From contig JAMJFZ010002307.1 of the NCBI GenBank assembly GCA_026225945.1, positions 5,741,001-5,805,000 on the forward strand: a stretch of 64,000 nt of DNA, given 5' to 3'. Position 1 is the stretch's first letter. Every line of letters begins with the position of its first letter. Under the pieces are notes generated by a model, which saw only the letters and a list, made by a program, of their open reading frames with translations, was not told where the DNA came from and searched no databases. Shown here in pieces: positions 48,558 through 60,925 of the stretch. The translations under genes were made by a program, and so were the position numbers. Origin of the DNA: Cricetomys ansorgei (taxonomy: Eukaryota > Chordata > Mammalia > Rodentia > Nesomyidae).

Positions 48558-49194
48558 CCCCTAGCATCTTGCTTTCCTAGGGAATTAAGGATGCTCTCTG
48601 TGCTTCCTCCTCTCCAGTAACAAGCTGCCTTGGGTAAAGGTCAGGATGTGAAGCAGAGACTTCTGCAGGGTTCACCTCATTTACATTGCTGCTGACAGAG
48701 ACCTCTGCTTCCACAAAACTGACTTCAACACACTAGGGGTTCAAGGGGACAGCAACAGAACAGCTGGAGAACTTCACTTCCATTGGTTCAACATCTACTG
48801 AGCAACTATGAAATGCCAGAAATGGATATACATTGTAAGAGACTTAGAGCCTTAAAAATTGTTTGTGACCAAATCAGTGTAAATCAAGTGGAAAGTTCTG
48901 TGGAAAAGACCCGGAAGATCCAGCTGTCTCAGCCCAGCAGGTAAGGAGAGACTGGGATATAGGCCAGCGGCACTTAGTGAGATCCTCACAGCTGAGTAAC
49001 ATCACAGGAAAGCACCGCAGCTAGTTAGTAATGTTTATACATCCCATTTCAGTGAACAGGATTCAGGCTGAAAGTTCTGGCCCCTGACAAAGTCTGGGAG
49101 ATGTGTTAGATCATCCGTACATCCATCTATAAATAGTCATTTATCTATCAATCATCTATCACTATTCAGTCAATCATCTATTATTGAAGATAAC

Positions 49195-49265
49195 ATTTCA
49201 TTCCTTAGCCCAGGCTGTCCACAAACTCCTGGCAATCTTCCTGCTTCAGTCTCCCCAATGGTGGA
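49195..49265 (-). repeat. B1-derived fragment, antisense
   Basis: ttagcccaggctgtccacaa and actcctggcaatcttcctgc, then ttcagtctccc, resemble an antisense B1 core, preceded by an ATCT-rich stretch (about 49105-49180). Confidence 0.5.
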
Positions 49266-50504
49266 ACACTCAACAGATTCAATACATCCAGTTACCACTG
49301 ACAACTGACTGGAATTACGTTTGAATATGAGATTCAATAAATACTTGCCAGGTTAGTGCACAGCCCATGGTGTTTGCTTTTAAAAGATTCTATGAAGAAA
49401 ACACTACAGATGAGAGGACTCATTTCATCCAGGTCACTCGTACTCAAGTGTAAGAAAATTCCTTTTTTCAGAAAGAAAAATGTTTCAAGTTCTTTGAACT
49501 TAGAAATTAGTCTCCAATCATTTTAAAACTCGCTAATTCTCTAGATTCTGTAACTAATGGCAACAACTGCAACGGCTTTCCCTAAAAAGGTCCTGTGATC
49601 TGTAGTGATAGAAAATATACACCAAGCTTGTTACACGAGCAATGACAGTTCTCAACCACCAAGCTTACATTAAAAAAAAAAAGTCAAGTCTTCCAATAAC
49701 CTCCCTCCTCCGCCACATTTTTTTTAAATAGGAAAATGCTGATACCATTTTTTGTCCTCCAAAGATACTGTGATAATCTTGTCACTGGGATTAACTGAGA
49801 AACTTGTGGGCAGGCTTGCGAGGGTATTTCCTGGAAGCTTGGACTGAAACAGGGAACACACTTCAGAGGGGACAGAACAATCCAGCAGCGGCTCACATGG
49901 GCTGAGGGGAAACCTTTTACGTGACATCATCTGCTGCTGTATCACCTACCTCTGCTGCCGCAGTCCTTTACTGCATCAGAACTCAACTTCTTTGGTCTTG
50001 TGACATGAACTGAAGAACTGCAGCTTTCCAGGAAGCCCTCAAGCCTTTATCACCACTGGCATCTCAGGCACCTGAGCCTCATGGATGGAGCAGCTCCAGG
50101 AGTCAGCCCTTCCCAGTGTGCACACAGGGATGGTTAGACTATATCTTACAAGCCAAGCTAATTAACCACCTCTGTAACATATGCTTATTCTACGGGTCCT
50201 GTTTTCTCTAGAGAACCCTAATACATAAAACACATCTGGAAACCCAAGTCTATTACACAGCTGGAGGCTGAACATGCCTAAAAGCTCGAGAAAATAGAAG
50301 ACTCTGATGTCTGAACATTGTTTTTATCACCATCTGTTTCAGTGCAACTGAGAGTATACTTACATAATGTTAAGAATTAAAAATTCCTTATGGACAGGGC
50401 TTACTATTCTTCTAATTGCTGGTATTTAGTCATGGGCTTTAAGCTCCCAGGAGATATTCAGAAAATGTCTATTGACTAACCAAATGCTTAGCAGACCTTT
50501 TGAG

Positions 50505-50868
50505 TCCAACTTTTTCTTTTTCTTCCTTTTGAGAAAGTGCCTACATAGCCCTGGCAGCCAGGAACTCACAGGAATCTACCTGCACTGCCTCCCAAGTACT
50601 CAGATTAAAGGCTGCACCAATATGCCTAGAGTTTGACCTTTGAAAACAGCGTATTGCCCAAGGCAATGAATATTAACATTTATTTTATTAGTGTTTTGCC
50701 TGCATGTATGGGCACTGCATGAATGCTGGTACCGGAGGCCCAAAGAGGAAGTCAGATCCTTGGGGACCTGGATTCACTTAAGGTTGTGAGCTGCCACATG
50801 GTTGCCAGGAACCAAATCTGGATTTTCTGGAAAAGCTCCTAAGCCCTGAGCCATCCCTCTAGTCATTC
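50505..50868 (-). repeat. B1 and B2/B3-family SINEs, antisense
   Basis: The B1 part (50508-50632) shows cctacatagccctggcagcc and aggaactcacaggaatctac. The B2/B3 part (50680-50868) shows gtgttttgcctgcatgtatg, ggttgccaggaaccaaatct and ccctgagccatccctctag. Confidence 0.8.
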
Positions 50869-51069
50869 AATGTTCTTTTATACATTTTAATAGTTTTCAA
50901 ATGTGTTTTTCTAATTTAGTTGATGTATTGCTATATTTAAATAATTTGAAAATAAAAATGTTAAGGTCATCTGACAGACAAAATTGCACGTAGGCCCCAA
51001 TTTTTTAAAGAAAGTAGATTTTATAGTACTACTTAAGTTTTAAAACTTCAAAGTAAAGATGAACTTGAC

Positions 51070-53335
51070 CACCAATGAATAGAAAAGTACCCTTTTATTG
51101 AGGTAAGACAAGTGTATTTACAATATGCCATTTAGAGTTTATAATTTGACCATGAGACTTCTAAAGCAGCTGAATTCCAGAGAACTGTAAGGGAAAACAT
51201 TGCAAGCATGTTTCTGTTACAGAAGATAAATTTGACCTTGACAGAAACATGTAAGGCTGAGTACTGGACCTTTTCCTCCATCTGGGGGATAATTATCAAA
51301 GCACTTTTTTTTTTTTTTGTCACAAAGACAAAAGGCTGATTTTAGAAGCTGAGGGAACCCTCAAGAACAGGGCTTCCAGGTTTGTTTAAAACCAGCCTAT
51401 CAGGGTTCTGAGAAATGCAGTGTTGTTAGTCCTGGATCCACTGCAGACCCACCCCCAACACCCTAGTGCTCTTCCTTACAAAGGACTTCGAGCTTCTCAT
51501 GTCTTCTCAGTCCATGCTTTCTGAAACCAAACTGCTGAAAGGGGATGTTTGCTGCAGTGTGATGAACACTGTGCTAGAGTCATATGAGTCTTCACGAAGG
51601 AGTTAAAATGGCAGACACTTGCTCTAACACGAGTGACACCTAGCCACTATCAAATCATACGGATCAAAGCCTGTAAGTCTACAGGGCACCTTACACAAGT
51701 CAGTTCTCAGAGCACAGCACTGACACTAAAGGGAAGGTGTGGCTTTTTGAGGAACATCAGACACAACGCCAGATCTTATTATCCCATGAGCTATTGAGGT
51801 AGGGTTCTCCATTTATCGAGTTTCACAGGTTACACCATCAAGCCAGATGCAAGTACCAGACGTGACAGTAATCCACAAGAATGAACCACCCATTACAAAC
51901 CAGTCCTTCCTGCTGCAGACTGGCAGGGAAAGCCAGGGATTCTCCTGGTGCCAAGAAATTTAACTAAAAACAGCAAACATTGTAATGTCTTATAGAAATG
52001 GCTTGTAAATAAATACAATTTCAATTATGATTTTCTGCATTAAAAAGCTTTGAGACTGTTAAAAATAAATAGTGCAATTATTAGTGAACTGCGTCAGATG
52101 CAGTACTCCCATGTGACAGGAAAGCTAACACCTCGGGCAAGGAAGGAAAACCAGTGCTGTTCCTGTCTGCAAACCAGTAACAGAAGGGAATGGTAGGATT
52201 TCCCCCATCATCACGTTAATGAGAAACCACAGCCAGCTTAGTTATAATAAAACAGCCTTTGCATGTCAACAGGGGCATCTTCTCTCCTAACTAAGGTGGA
52301 GAACAGGGGGGGAAGCAGATGTGGCGTGTGTTGATTCTTGAATGTTACAATAAAACTGAAAATAAGAGGAAACTCAGGATTAGATAAACAGCCCTTTTCA
52401 GTCACAGTCAAGCCTTTAACATGTTACACACCTTCAGTGTCCCAAGCTATGAAAACAAGATGGGAAACTTGTCAAATTTCATAAGAAAACAACAGGAAAA
52501 ACCACACCATGACATGGGAGAATTCATCTGGTGTATCACTTAGGTTCTCAAAAATAATTCCAACACCCTCAGCAGCAGACTACTCCATGTCAGAATGTCT
52601 CCGCTCGAAGTCTATGTGCAGCAGACTGTAGGAACATAACCAGGCCACACTCAAGGATCTGCGCATCCAGAGTATCGTAGAGTCAAGAAAGCACTTCATC
52701 AGCTATGATTGAGGAAGAAACAGCTCAGAATGACCTCTGCATATTCCAAGAAAGAATATCTAGTTCAGATTTTATCTGTCTCCAAAATATTAAGATTCAA
52801 AAGGACCATAAAAGTTTTATTTTATCCATGTTTACAAAAAAAAGTGATCACACAAGAAACTGGGCTTTCCTCGGGTTATACATGGAGACGGCATAATCCA
52901 ATCCAATTCAGGCATCATTATCAGAGACGCAGCACATCTAGAAATATCTGGGCCATCACATGGACATTATAAAAAAAAGAAGTCAAATGCCTATCGGTGT
53001 TCCTGAATCTTCTAAAAAAAAAAAAAAGTAACAGACACCATGGTTCTCTACGAATGGCTGTGTTTCACACGTTGCAGCAAGATTAAGAGACAGCCTTCTC
53101 AAGTCACTAATCACCGTAACAGGGCTTCACCCTCTCCATCTGCTGACTGCTCAGGTCGCCTGATCAGAAGCCTGCTGTCATTGCTTCTTTGATAACGGTT
53201 GGTACTTTGGAGGGTATACGTTTTAAACTTCTGCAAAGAACTTTACAAGCCAGTTCATTTAACTTTGTGCTGAATATTCTTCAAAAGGGTTTTATAAATA
53301 ATACAATATTTTAAAGTCTTCGGATTCCCTTGCTG
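51070..53335 (-). other. Golt1b: Golt1b 3' UTR (probable, about 2.3 kb)
   Basis: The interval after the stop is AT-rich and free of recognised SINEs, unlike the DNA on either side, as expected of a conserved UTR. AATAAA on the minus strand at 51099-51094 is the likely end signal. An alternative AATAAA-like site near 52817 would give a short form. Confidence 0.6.
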
Positions 53336-53374
53336 TTATACCATATTGTTGCTTTCTCCGACTTTATCTACAAA
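53336..53374 (-). CDS. Golt1b: Golt1b exon 5, last codons and stop
   Basis: The acceptor is cttcttacag. It encodes [12 protein letters not shown] followed by TAA (53338-53336). The conserved ending confirms the GOT1B rather than GOT1A copy. Confidence 0.95.
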   Translation of the reverse strand, partial: FVDKVGESNNMV

Positions 53375-56300
53375 CTGTAAGAAGAAAAACATAATTAAAG
53401 GGAGCTCAGAAGCATACAACACTGAATAAATACTTTAAGTGCTGGTTTAATACACCCAGCTTTACAAGATTTGCAGGAATTCAAGGCATGACTGACAGTG
53501 GTTAACTGGGTGGTGTCCACCACCATCTTCTCAGGTGTGTATAAAAATTTACTTTTCTAAAAGTTGCTTTTGCATGACATGTTATGCACATGAACTTAAG
53601 GGTGAAACATGAAAAATGCAACACGATGAATAAAATAACATACAAAATGACAGCGACACTGCTAGCTTACAAAAAGGGAAGACTGAAATGCCGGCCGCTC
53701 ATGCATTAATGAACCCAATAATATATTTCCACTGACCATTCCTGTGGATCTCTTCTGGGCCTATGTGGTCTTTGGACAAACAGATTTAACTCAATTAAGT
53801 TCAGTAATCAACAATAGCTATCAACTAAAAATATGTTAAATGAGCATTCGGGACATCATACTGAAGGGGCAAAGACACTGAAACAGTGTTGCCAAAGTAT
53901 GTTTATAATTTTCAAATGCAAACTTCAATGAAGACTCATGCAAACAGTTAATGACTTTGGCTACTCCATCCTGTATCAGAAAAGTTTGTCCTTATTCAGC
54001 ATCCCAAATGGTGATGTAAAACTTGCAACTGAATGTATGTAATCAGTGGCAATGCTGTATGGCAGAGCACAGCCAACCAAGTTCTAGACAGCAGTGCCTT
54101 TGCACTCAGCCTCGCATCAGTTACTTAGGCCCTGGCTATATACCCTACTGTACTGGCTGCACACTTACAGGCACTACAGAATTTGTAACTGGGGACACAA
54201 CTCCAGATCTTAGTAAATCCAAACATTCTTCTCTATATATAAACAATATTTAAGTTGTGTCAGGACAAATGGAGTCGGGGTCCACCCCAAGCTGAGGTAC
54301 AAACCTTTGAAATGATCATACTAGAACCTTAAAAAAAGCACCATATATGTTTTCCACAGATGCCACAAATACCAAGGTTGTGTTAAGAGGGCTGCTTCAC
54401 TTCTAAGACTGACCTGCATGGAAAGGGTCTGGGCTTACAGTTGTGTTCATTTTCCTAGAAGTCCCCATTAGCCGAGAACGCAGTCAATGCTGTGCCTTCC
54501 TCTGCAATTTCTAGACAGACTCAATGGGCGTAACTACCTTTTGTGCTTTTTTATCCTTGTTGTTCAGAATGAACAGAGAATAAGAAACATACTTCACTAA
54601 GTGACTTCTGACATGGGGTAGGCTCTAGTGCCTGAAGGACTGCCTCCTGTTCAAATGGACTCCATCTCCAGCATTCTCTCCATATCTCAGGATCTCATTT
54701 AGTTTTCAGACTAAGAAGATGGCTAAAAAGCAGTCACCTAGAGTTGTCATGAGATTGACTGCGTCTCTGAGGTCAGTGCAATGTCATCCTTCATTCACTC
54801 ACTTGGGAAAAATGTTTGGCATTTCTATTGTGAGTGGCAGGTGTTATGCTGGGCCCTGGGGAAGAAGGGTTAACAGTCATCTACATTTGCTCTGGAGGAT
54901 TACGATCACAGGTCTGGAGCTCTTCCTGATAATTAAAAGAGGAAATTGTTATGATAGAGGTACGCACAAGGAGGGCAGACAAGGCCATCCTGAGTCTGTC
55001 ACAGGGAGTTGGGAAGGTAGGTGAAAACTGAGAGGCTTCTGAGACCCCACAATAGATGGCAGCCTAGCATCATACATGCACAGATCACACCCTGAGTGCA
55101 GGAAGTTTCGCTCATCAATTCACAAACGCGGCTTAGCTTATCAATCGGAGTAACACCAAAAATAGAAAACAGCATGTTCAAACAAAATGCCAGGCTTCAG
55201 AGGTCTAGGAAAGATCAGTTTCTGGTTTTCATGGTAAACAGGGCCCAGGTGATACAATCATTTATTCTATAATGGCTCATTAATTAATCACATCAGTGAT
55301 TCGAGCTCCCAGTAAAAAGGTATCACAATGTATTCATTTGGGTGGTTTTCAAAATGTATTGCTAAATATGTAACTACTTACTGATCTGATTCCCGGTAGA
55401 TTTAGGAGGGATCCAAGGATAGGCACTCTTCTGATAAAGCCAACAACCACAGGAAAGAAGCCCCTGGGAAGCAGAAGACATGGTTATTAGACTTCAGTGT
55501 TTTCTACCAGAAGGAACCACCAGCCAAGTGAAATGGAGACTTCGGAGTCACCAGTTACGATAAATGCAGTTAACAATTTGACAACTGGTAAAATGGCGCC
55601 CAGAGTAATGGGACCTAGCTGTGATGTGATCAGACCATAGGCTCTCTGTTCCACTGCTGAAGACAGGGGAATTGGGGGAAAGAAAAGAAGAAATGAGCTG
55701 CTGAGACTGTATGTGTAAAACCATGAAAACAATAGCTATCATTTGCTGAGTGAACACCGACAGAACATCTACCAGAGGGTGAGCCTCACAGCGTGTCAGC
55801 TTTTGCTGTGGATACATGCCCACAGAAGCAACATAGCCTCTAAGTAGTTCAGCTGTGATCAGTGAAGCCACCTCTAAGATGAGAAGCAGTTTAAGAATGC
55901 ACAAGAAGTAACCTGTACCTGGGTCTTAAAATGCAGTGCACAGGGATCAAAGTACCACAGTGGAGAGAGCTCAGAAGCTGCCAGCTTCAACTCTGAGCCC
56001 ATAGGAAGGGAACTGACCCCACCCCAGAGGAATAGCTCTTATGGTCCAACCAGGCACAAGCTTCAAGGACATGGAGGATGCTTTCCTAGCAGTACTAAGT
56101 TCAAACAGCTCATTTAAAGGCATCTTTAAAAAGAGAAACACGTGACTTTACATGTGGCTACTGAGGGTTTATATATATTTGGAAAAACAACAAAGATCCT
56201 TGGCTCTAGAGCGCAAGCTGAGACTCCCCCAGAATAAACAAAATACAACAACAGGATTTTACAAGAAGCCTTAGTGCATGAAGCTGATGCACTAATGCAA

Positions 56301-59300
56301 TTTACCAATAAAACAATAGCATCTCCTTCTACACTGGCACCAAGGGTCAGCTTTGGCCATTTAACCTTCATGCTGCAGTCTGTATAGTTGCCAGTATTTG
56401 CCCTCAGTCTCTCATGTGCTCAACTTTTCTGTTGTAAAATCATCTGCCCTGGGAGCCACCCTTCCTTTCTCTCCCTCCTTAGCCCAATGATCCTTACTCC
56501 TAACTCCTCTCTGCCCTCCTTTCCTTCATCCCACTCCAAATGGTGAGCAGCCAATATTCAACTCCTAACTTTATACTGTGCACCAAGTCTGAGTCTTTTA
56601 GTTGATTTCCCTGCCTCTAGCTGTTCTTTCTGAAACACACCTGAATTTTTTTCTTTTATTAGTGAGTGGTGTGAGCATGTGTGAGCATGCAGCATGTACC
56701 AGGACACCTGTGGAGGTCAGAGGACAACTTATGGGACTCAGTTCTCTCATTCCATCATGTGGGTCCTGGGGATCATCTCAGGTCTGTCCTCAGCTTAGTA
56801 ACAAGCACCTTTACCCACTGAGTGATCTCACTGAACTTTGATGTTCATTTTATTCTGATACTAGAGCAATCTACCTGAGATGCCTACCTGACTCAACTGA
56901 TTCTGGCTTAAAAATCTTTGTGTCCCTGCCTCTCTGCTGCAAATGGCTCCTTAGCAACACATTCAGAGAAGTTTGCAGCCTGGCCTGAACTTTCTTTCTG
57001 GCTTCACTGTAGCCTCTTCCTGCTTGTAGTCCACACTCCTATTGGGTAACTGCTCCCTCCTTTCAGAATAAACAACAGCTTTCCCTGCCTGTCCCCTCCT
57101 GCCAGTCACCCAGCCTTTGCTGACTTGCAGGATGCGGTCTGATCCATTCTCTAAGGCTCAGCTTATGGGAAAACCTCTTGCCTCTCCCTGAATAAGTTTC
57201 TCACTTAAACTCCTAGAATATCCTGTGTCTTTCTATGGTGACATGACATTATCACTCTATGTTTTTGGGACATTTATAGTTTGTTTTCCATATCAGAAAA
57301 GGTAGGTCCCCTAAGGCAGATTTGGCACTTAATTCATTTTCATGTTTTAGGTGACACAGTGCCTGGGATTTAAAAAAAAAAAATACAAGCAGTGTTGCTA
57401 ATGGATCTCCTCTCTCTCACATGCACACTGCTTACTGGCTAACTCACTCCTTCAAGATGGCAAGTGGTCAACATTTCCAGGGTATCAGTACTGGACTTCT
57501 TACCATGCATACACACTAAACATGCTACCATCAAGAATCAGCCACTACGAAGCAACACTTTTACTAAGAAAATGACAGATCAACCTACTTATCTGCCTAG
57601 TTCAAGAGATACGAAACTATGTATCTTATAAACGGCAATAAAATGAACTTTGTAATACTGAAAACACTTTACAAATACTTTATTACTTAATCCAGGCAGT
57701 CAGTTACATGTAGGAAATATTTTTATAGTGGACTTACCAGAAATTGTAAGAGACTTGATCTAAACAGTAGTTGGTCCTTCAGAGGTGATCTTCCCATACC
57801 AGCCTAAGTAGCTAGGTTTCTGCAATAGCTAACACACTGATTCACTAAAAGAAAATAAATAATGGCCTCACCTGAACAAGAGAAAGAATCCATAAATTTC
57901 GAAGATCATGCCTATCAAAGGCCAACCAATAAGGACCACGAACACACCACCCAGGAAAAATCCAGTGGCTTTCACTTTGTGTTTCTGGAAGAAGAATCTG
58001 AATGTTCTTTCTAGACCAATTACAAAAGCCAAGCCAGCCACAAACAGAACCTAGGAGACAACGTAACACAGAAAAGGGTTAATTAAACACTGCATAAAGT
58101 GAAGAGCAAGGAGACAACTCATCTGATGTGGCAACATCTGTCTCCATTCACTGGAGAAAGAAGATGAAACGGGACAGAGCGATCCACATCTGCAGCAATT
58201 TCCCCCACCTTGGCTGGATGGGAAAGGAAGCAGCTTAGTCAAGCAGGCTGCTGCTGGGGCCTGGATGGCCAGCCTGTTCTAATCAGGCTACCCAAATGAA
58301 CTCTCTGATTCTGCAACAGTCACCGTGGGAGCAGGGGGGCTAGGACAGGAGATGTGGGTGATGGCTATGCAGAGAGCAGAGGATCAGTGCAAAGCCAGGG
58401 AGAAGAGCCCAGCATCAGAAGAAATTATCCCTGGAGCTTGCTTTCCACTTCATCGTGTGAAAAATACTTCCCCATTAGCTTTCTTCAGGGAAAATTACTC
58501 CTTATCAATAAACACTAAGCCCAACATTCCCAGATAGCAGTGTTGATTATACCACCAGATTAAACCACCAACTTTGCTATCCTTTCTCTTTTCAATTAAA
58601 ATAGGCCACAGACTTCAAAAACATCTCAGTATCATTGAGTGACTTCCTATTTTCTTATAAGGAGGATTACTTACTTCTTGAACTCATGTCTGACCCCGGT
58701 GCATGGATAGGGCAGTACACAAGCATGCAAATAAGGAATATCCTTTCTATCCTTTCTAAGGAAGTAAGCTAATGCCACAATCAAATACTAAAAAAAAAAA
58801 AAAATTAAATTTTGATTTATTCATTCCCTGTGTGTGTGCATGTGCACGGAAGTTAGAGGACATTAAGAAGAGTCAATCTCTTCTTCCCCATTAGGTTCCA
58901 GGTATTGGTTGATGCAAGCCCCCTTACCCACTGAGCCATCTCAAGGCAAAAGATGTACTTTTTAAAAGCTTTAGGGTATTAAAATTTTGTTTACACAGTT
59001 TAATCACATGTAGTCTCAGATGTTTACAGTATAAATATTTTCATAAATTGACTAAGGGGCTAGCAAGTCATCCTTCTCCCCCCCCCCCCCCCGCCTTCTT
59101 CTTTGAGACAACACATTGCAGCCCAGGCTAGCTTTAAACTCACGGCAATCCTCCTGCTTCAGCTTTCTATGTCTTGAGCTCACAGGTCTGAGCTATTACG
59201 CCTGGCTAGGCCATCTGCGTCAGGGCTAGTACTCATTTAATCCATTGTAAATCATACCCCAAACACTTATTAGAGTAGTTAACCAAGTAGGAACCTTCTT

Positions 59301-59567
59301 ACGTTTATCTTCTATTTACACAGACAGATGAGATGATGGGGTTCACTGCTGCTGGAAACAGTCATTTACCCATGATTAAAAACAAACTGTTGCTAGAAAA
59401 TCTGATAACAAGCAGCAAGTTACCAGCAGATAAAAACATCTGATAAATTTAAAATACACATATTCAAAAACTTACATTTCCAATAGCCAGCAATGCTTTG
59501 TCAAAAAAGAGAATCATTCCAAAGAAGAGGAAAAACACTCCAAATCCTGTTAAGCCCATGCCGATTT
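53336..59567 (-). CDS. Golt1b: Golt1b, vesicle transport protein GOT1B (exons 2-5; exon 1 outside window)
   Basis: This is a small Got1/SFT2-like membrane protein of the ER-Golgi system, linked to vesicle fusion with the Golgi. Coding segments on the minus strand are 59476-59567, 57872-58050, 55382-55463 and 53336-53374. They join in frame to residues 9-138; the family length is 138. Four hydrophobic segments are seen: about 12-32 ([14 protein letters not shown]), 37-52 ([15 protein letters not shown]), 68-88 ([18 protein letters not shown]) and 90-112 ([20 protein letters not shown]). Between the second and third is the basic loop [14 protein letters not shown]. The tail ends VGESNNMV. Only about the first 8 residues are missing. 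Confidence 0.96.
55382..55463 (-). CDS. Golt1b: Golt1b exon 4 (residues 99-126)
   Basis: The acceptor is cttcccag and the donor is tca|gtaagt. It encodes [21 protein letters not shown] and NLPGIRS. Phase 2 in, phase 0 out. Confidence 0.96.
56655..56838 (-). repeat. B3-family SINE, antisense
   Basis: ggtcagaggacaacttatgg, atcatgtgggtcctggggat and cacctttacccactgagtga are the complement of B3. It lies in Golt1b intron 3. Confidence 0.8.
57872..58050 (-). CDS. Golt1b: Golt1b exon 3 (residues 40-98)
   Basis: The acceptor is tctcctag and the donor is tcag|gtgagg. It encodes [40 protein letters not shown] and [19 protein letters not shown], covering three hydrophobic segments and the basic cytosolic loop. 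Confidence 0.96.
58803..59216 (-). repeat. B3-family SINE and B1 SINE, antisense
   Basis: The B3 part (58803-58945) ends ttacccactgagccatctca. The B1 part (about 59096-59216) follows a run of 17 C and shows gcccaggctagctttaaact and ggcaatcctcctgcttcagc. They lie in Golt1b intron 2. Confidence 0.75.
59476..59567 (-). CDS. Golt1b: Golt1b exon 2 (residues 9-39)
   Basis: The acceptor is atgttgcag and the donor is aaat|gtaagt. It encodes [21 protein letters not shown] and [10 protein letters not shown]. It enters in phase 1, so the first base of K9 comes from exon 1. Confidence 0.95.
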
Positions 59568-60624
59568 CTGCAACATAAACCACATGGTTAAGGTAAAGGA
59601 GAATTAGGTCCCACTGACAGCCCTGTAAACACAACACAAAATTCCGCAGGTACCCAACACTGCAGGCCAGCTCCCTAATGGCATCACAATTATTAACAAA
59701 GGGAGGCAGTACTAGCTAGCTATACGGCCAAATGGAAACCAGGAACAGAAGGAAATCCCCAATTCTTAGGCAGGAGACAGGAAAAGATAGGTCTAGATCC
59801 TAAACCTTGGCTTACATGTATTTTTACCTCCCAAAATACCTGTCGGGCTTTAGATAAAAATGCACAGGGTTTTAAGTATTTGTCTCATACCAACTTTATA
59901 CTACAAACGAACCTGAAATTATAACCTAGCCTACATTTTTAGTTCTTCACCTGTAAACTAAGAATTCTCAATCAACTACCAGATAAAAAAGGGGGTTCCC
60001 AGTACTGAATACAGTAGACAGTGTATAAACGAAGTCTATGTATAAAATGTTTTATTGACCTTACATTTTCTAGGTCCGATTTTATCTGAGGCCACAGACA
60101 CACTCTTGTTACTGCTGCTAGCGTCCTCTCAGTCATCCTGCTTTAGAGGCTACTTACTATTTTTCCTTCAGCTCTAGAGAGCTAAAATTCAGGCCAGTTA
60201 CAAAAGAACAAAAATAAAAACTGAACCACATCAAACAGTCTGACGAGCTGGTACTTTATAAACTTTACTTGTTTCTGTATCTCCACGTCAGTCTATTTTT
60301 TGATACTATCTTCCATTTTGTTTCTAAACTTCGTCTGAAAGAATTTACAAGCTTGTCTATTACCATTCTATTTTCAATGCATTCCAGATGTAAACACCAA
60401 AGGGAATTCCAGGTAAATACTTTCTTGCTCAAATGTTCTAGGAGAATTTCATAAAACAACTATTTATTATTAGACATAACTTCCTAGAGAAAAATATGGA
60501 CGAAGAAGGAAGTGACACTCTATTAAGTAACAGGAACAAATTCTAAAAGCAAATGTGACTAACTTCTATGTTCACAAATTCTTAGTAATTATACAAAATC
60601 CAAGAAGTTTGTCTATTAGAAAGG

Positions 60625-60925
60625 AAATTAGGCTGGTAAAGTGCTTGCTGTGCAAGCATGAGGACCTGAGTTCAGATCCCCAGCGTCCATAAAGAAAGCT
60701 GGACATGGTGGTGCATGCCTGCAATCCCAGGGCTGGAAGGCAGGGTCAGGAGGGTTCTGAAGCTCAACGGCCAGGTAGTCTAGCCAAATCAGGTTAAGTG
60801 AGAGACCATCCCAACAGACACACAGACACAGACACAGACACACACACAATGGAGAATGAGTGAAGAAGACACCTAATGTCAATTAGGCCTCACGTGTGCA
60901 AGTGCACACACAAAGTAAAAGTATT
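60625..60925 (+). repeat. B4 SINE with (CA)n
   Basis: The tRNA-like head (ctggtaaagtgcttgctgtg, caagcatgaggacctgagtt), the B1-like middle (ggacatggtggtgcatgcct) and the CA-rich end with gaagacacctaatgtcaatt show full B4 structure. Confidence 0.85.

Larger units (their letters stand above)
41400..51070. other. Spx-Golt1b intergenic interval
   Basis: No gene is recognised on either strand. Named contents are SINEs, (CA)n tracts, a probable MaLR-like repeat, a rodent medium-reiterated repeat, an inverted-repeat partner, an hAT-like element and a 212-codon open frame, all listed separately. The block 41400-42970 is largely free of recognised repeats, including an 80-codon minus-strand frame at 42319-42077 that I do not recognise. 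47720-48330 and 48570-50500 likewise appear mostly unique. Confidence 0.6.
51070..59567 (-). other. Golt1b: Golt1b transcript, exons 2-5 with 3' UTR
   Basis: The minus-strand gene body runs from exon 2 (59567) to a probable poly-A signal: AATAAA on the minus strand at 51099-51094. Introns 2-4 contain B3 SINEs (56655-56838, 58803-58945), a B1 with a C run (about 59073-59216) and otherwise unique DNA. Exon 1 and the promoter lie beyond 64000. Confidence 0.85.

Noticed and set aside
49105..49180. Possible CRISPR-like array of atctatca units
   Set aside because: It is an imperfect ATCT microsatellite, without spacers, in a mammalian genome.
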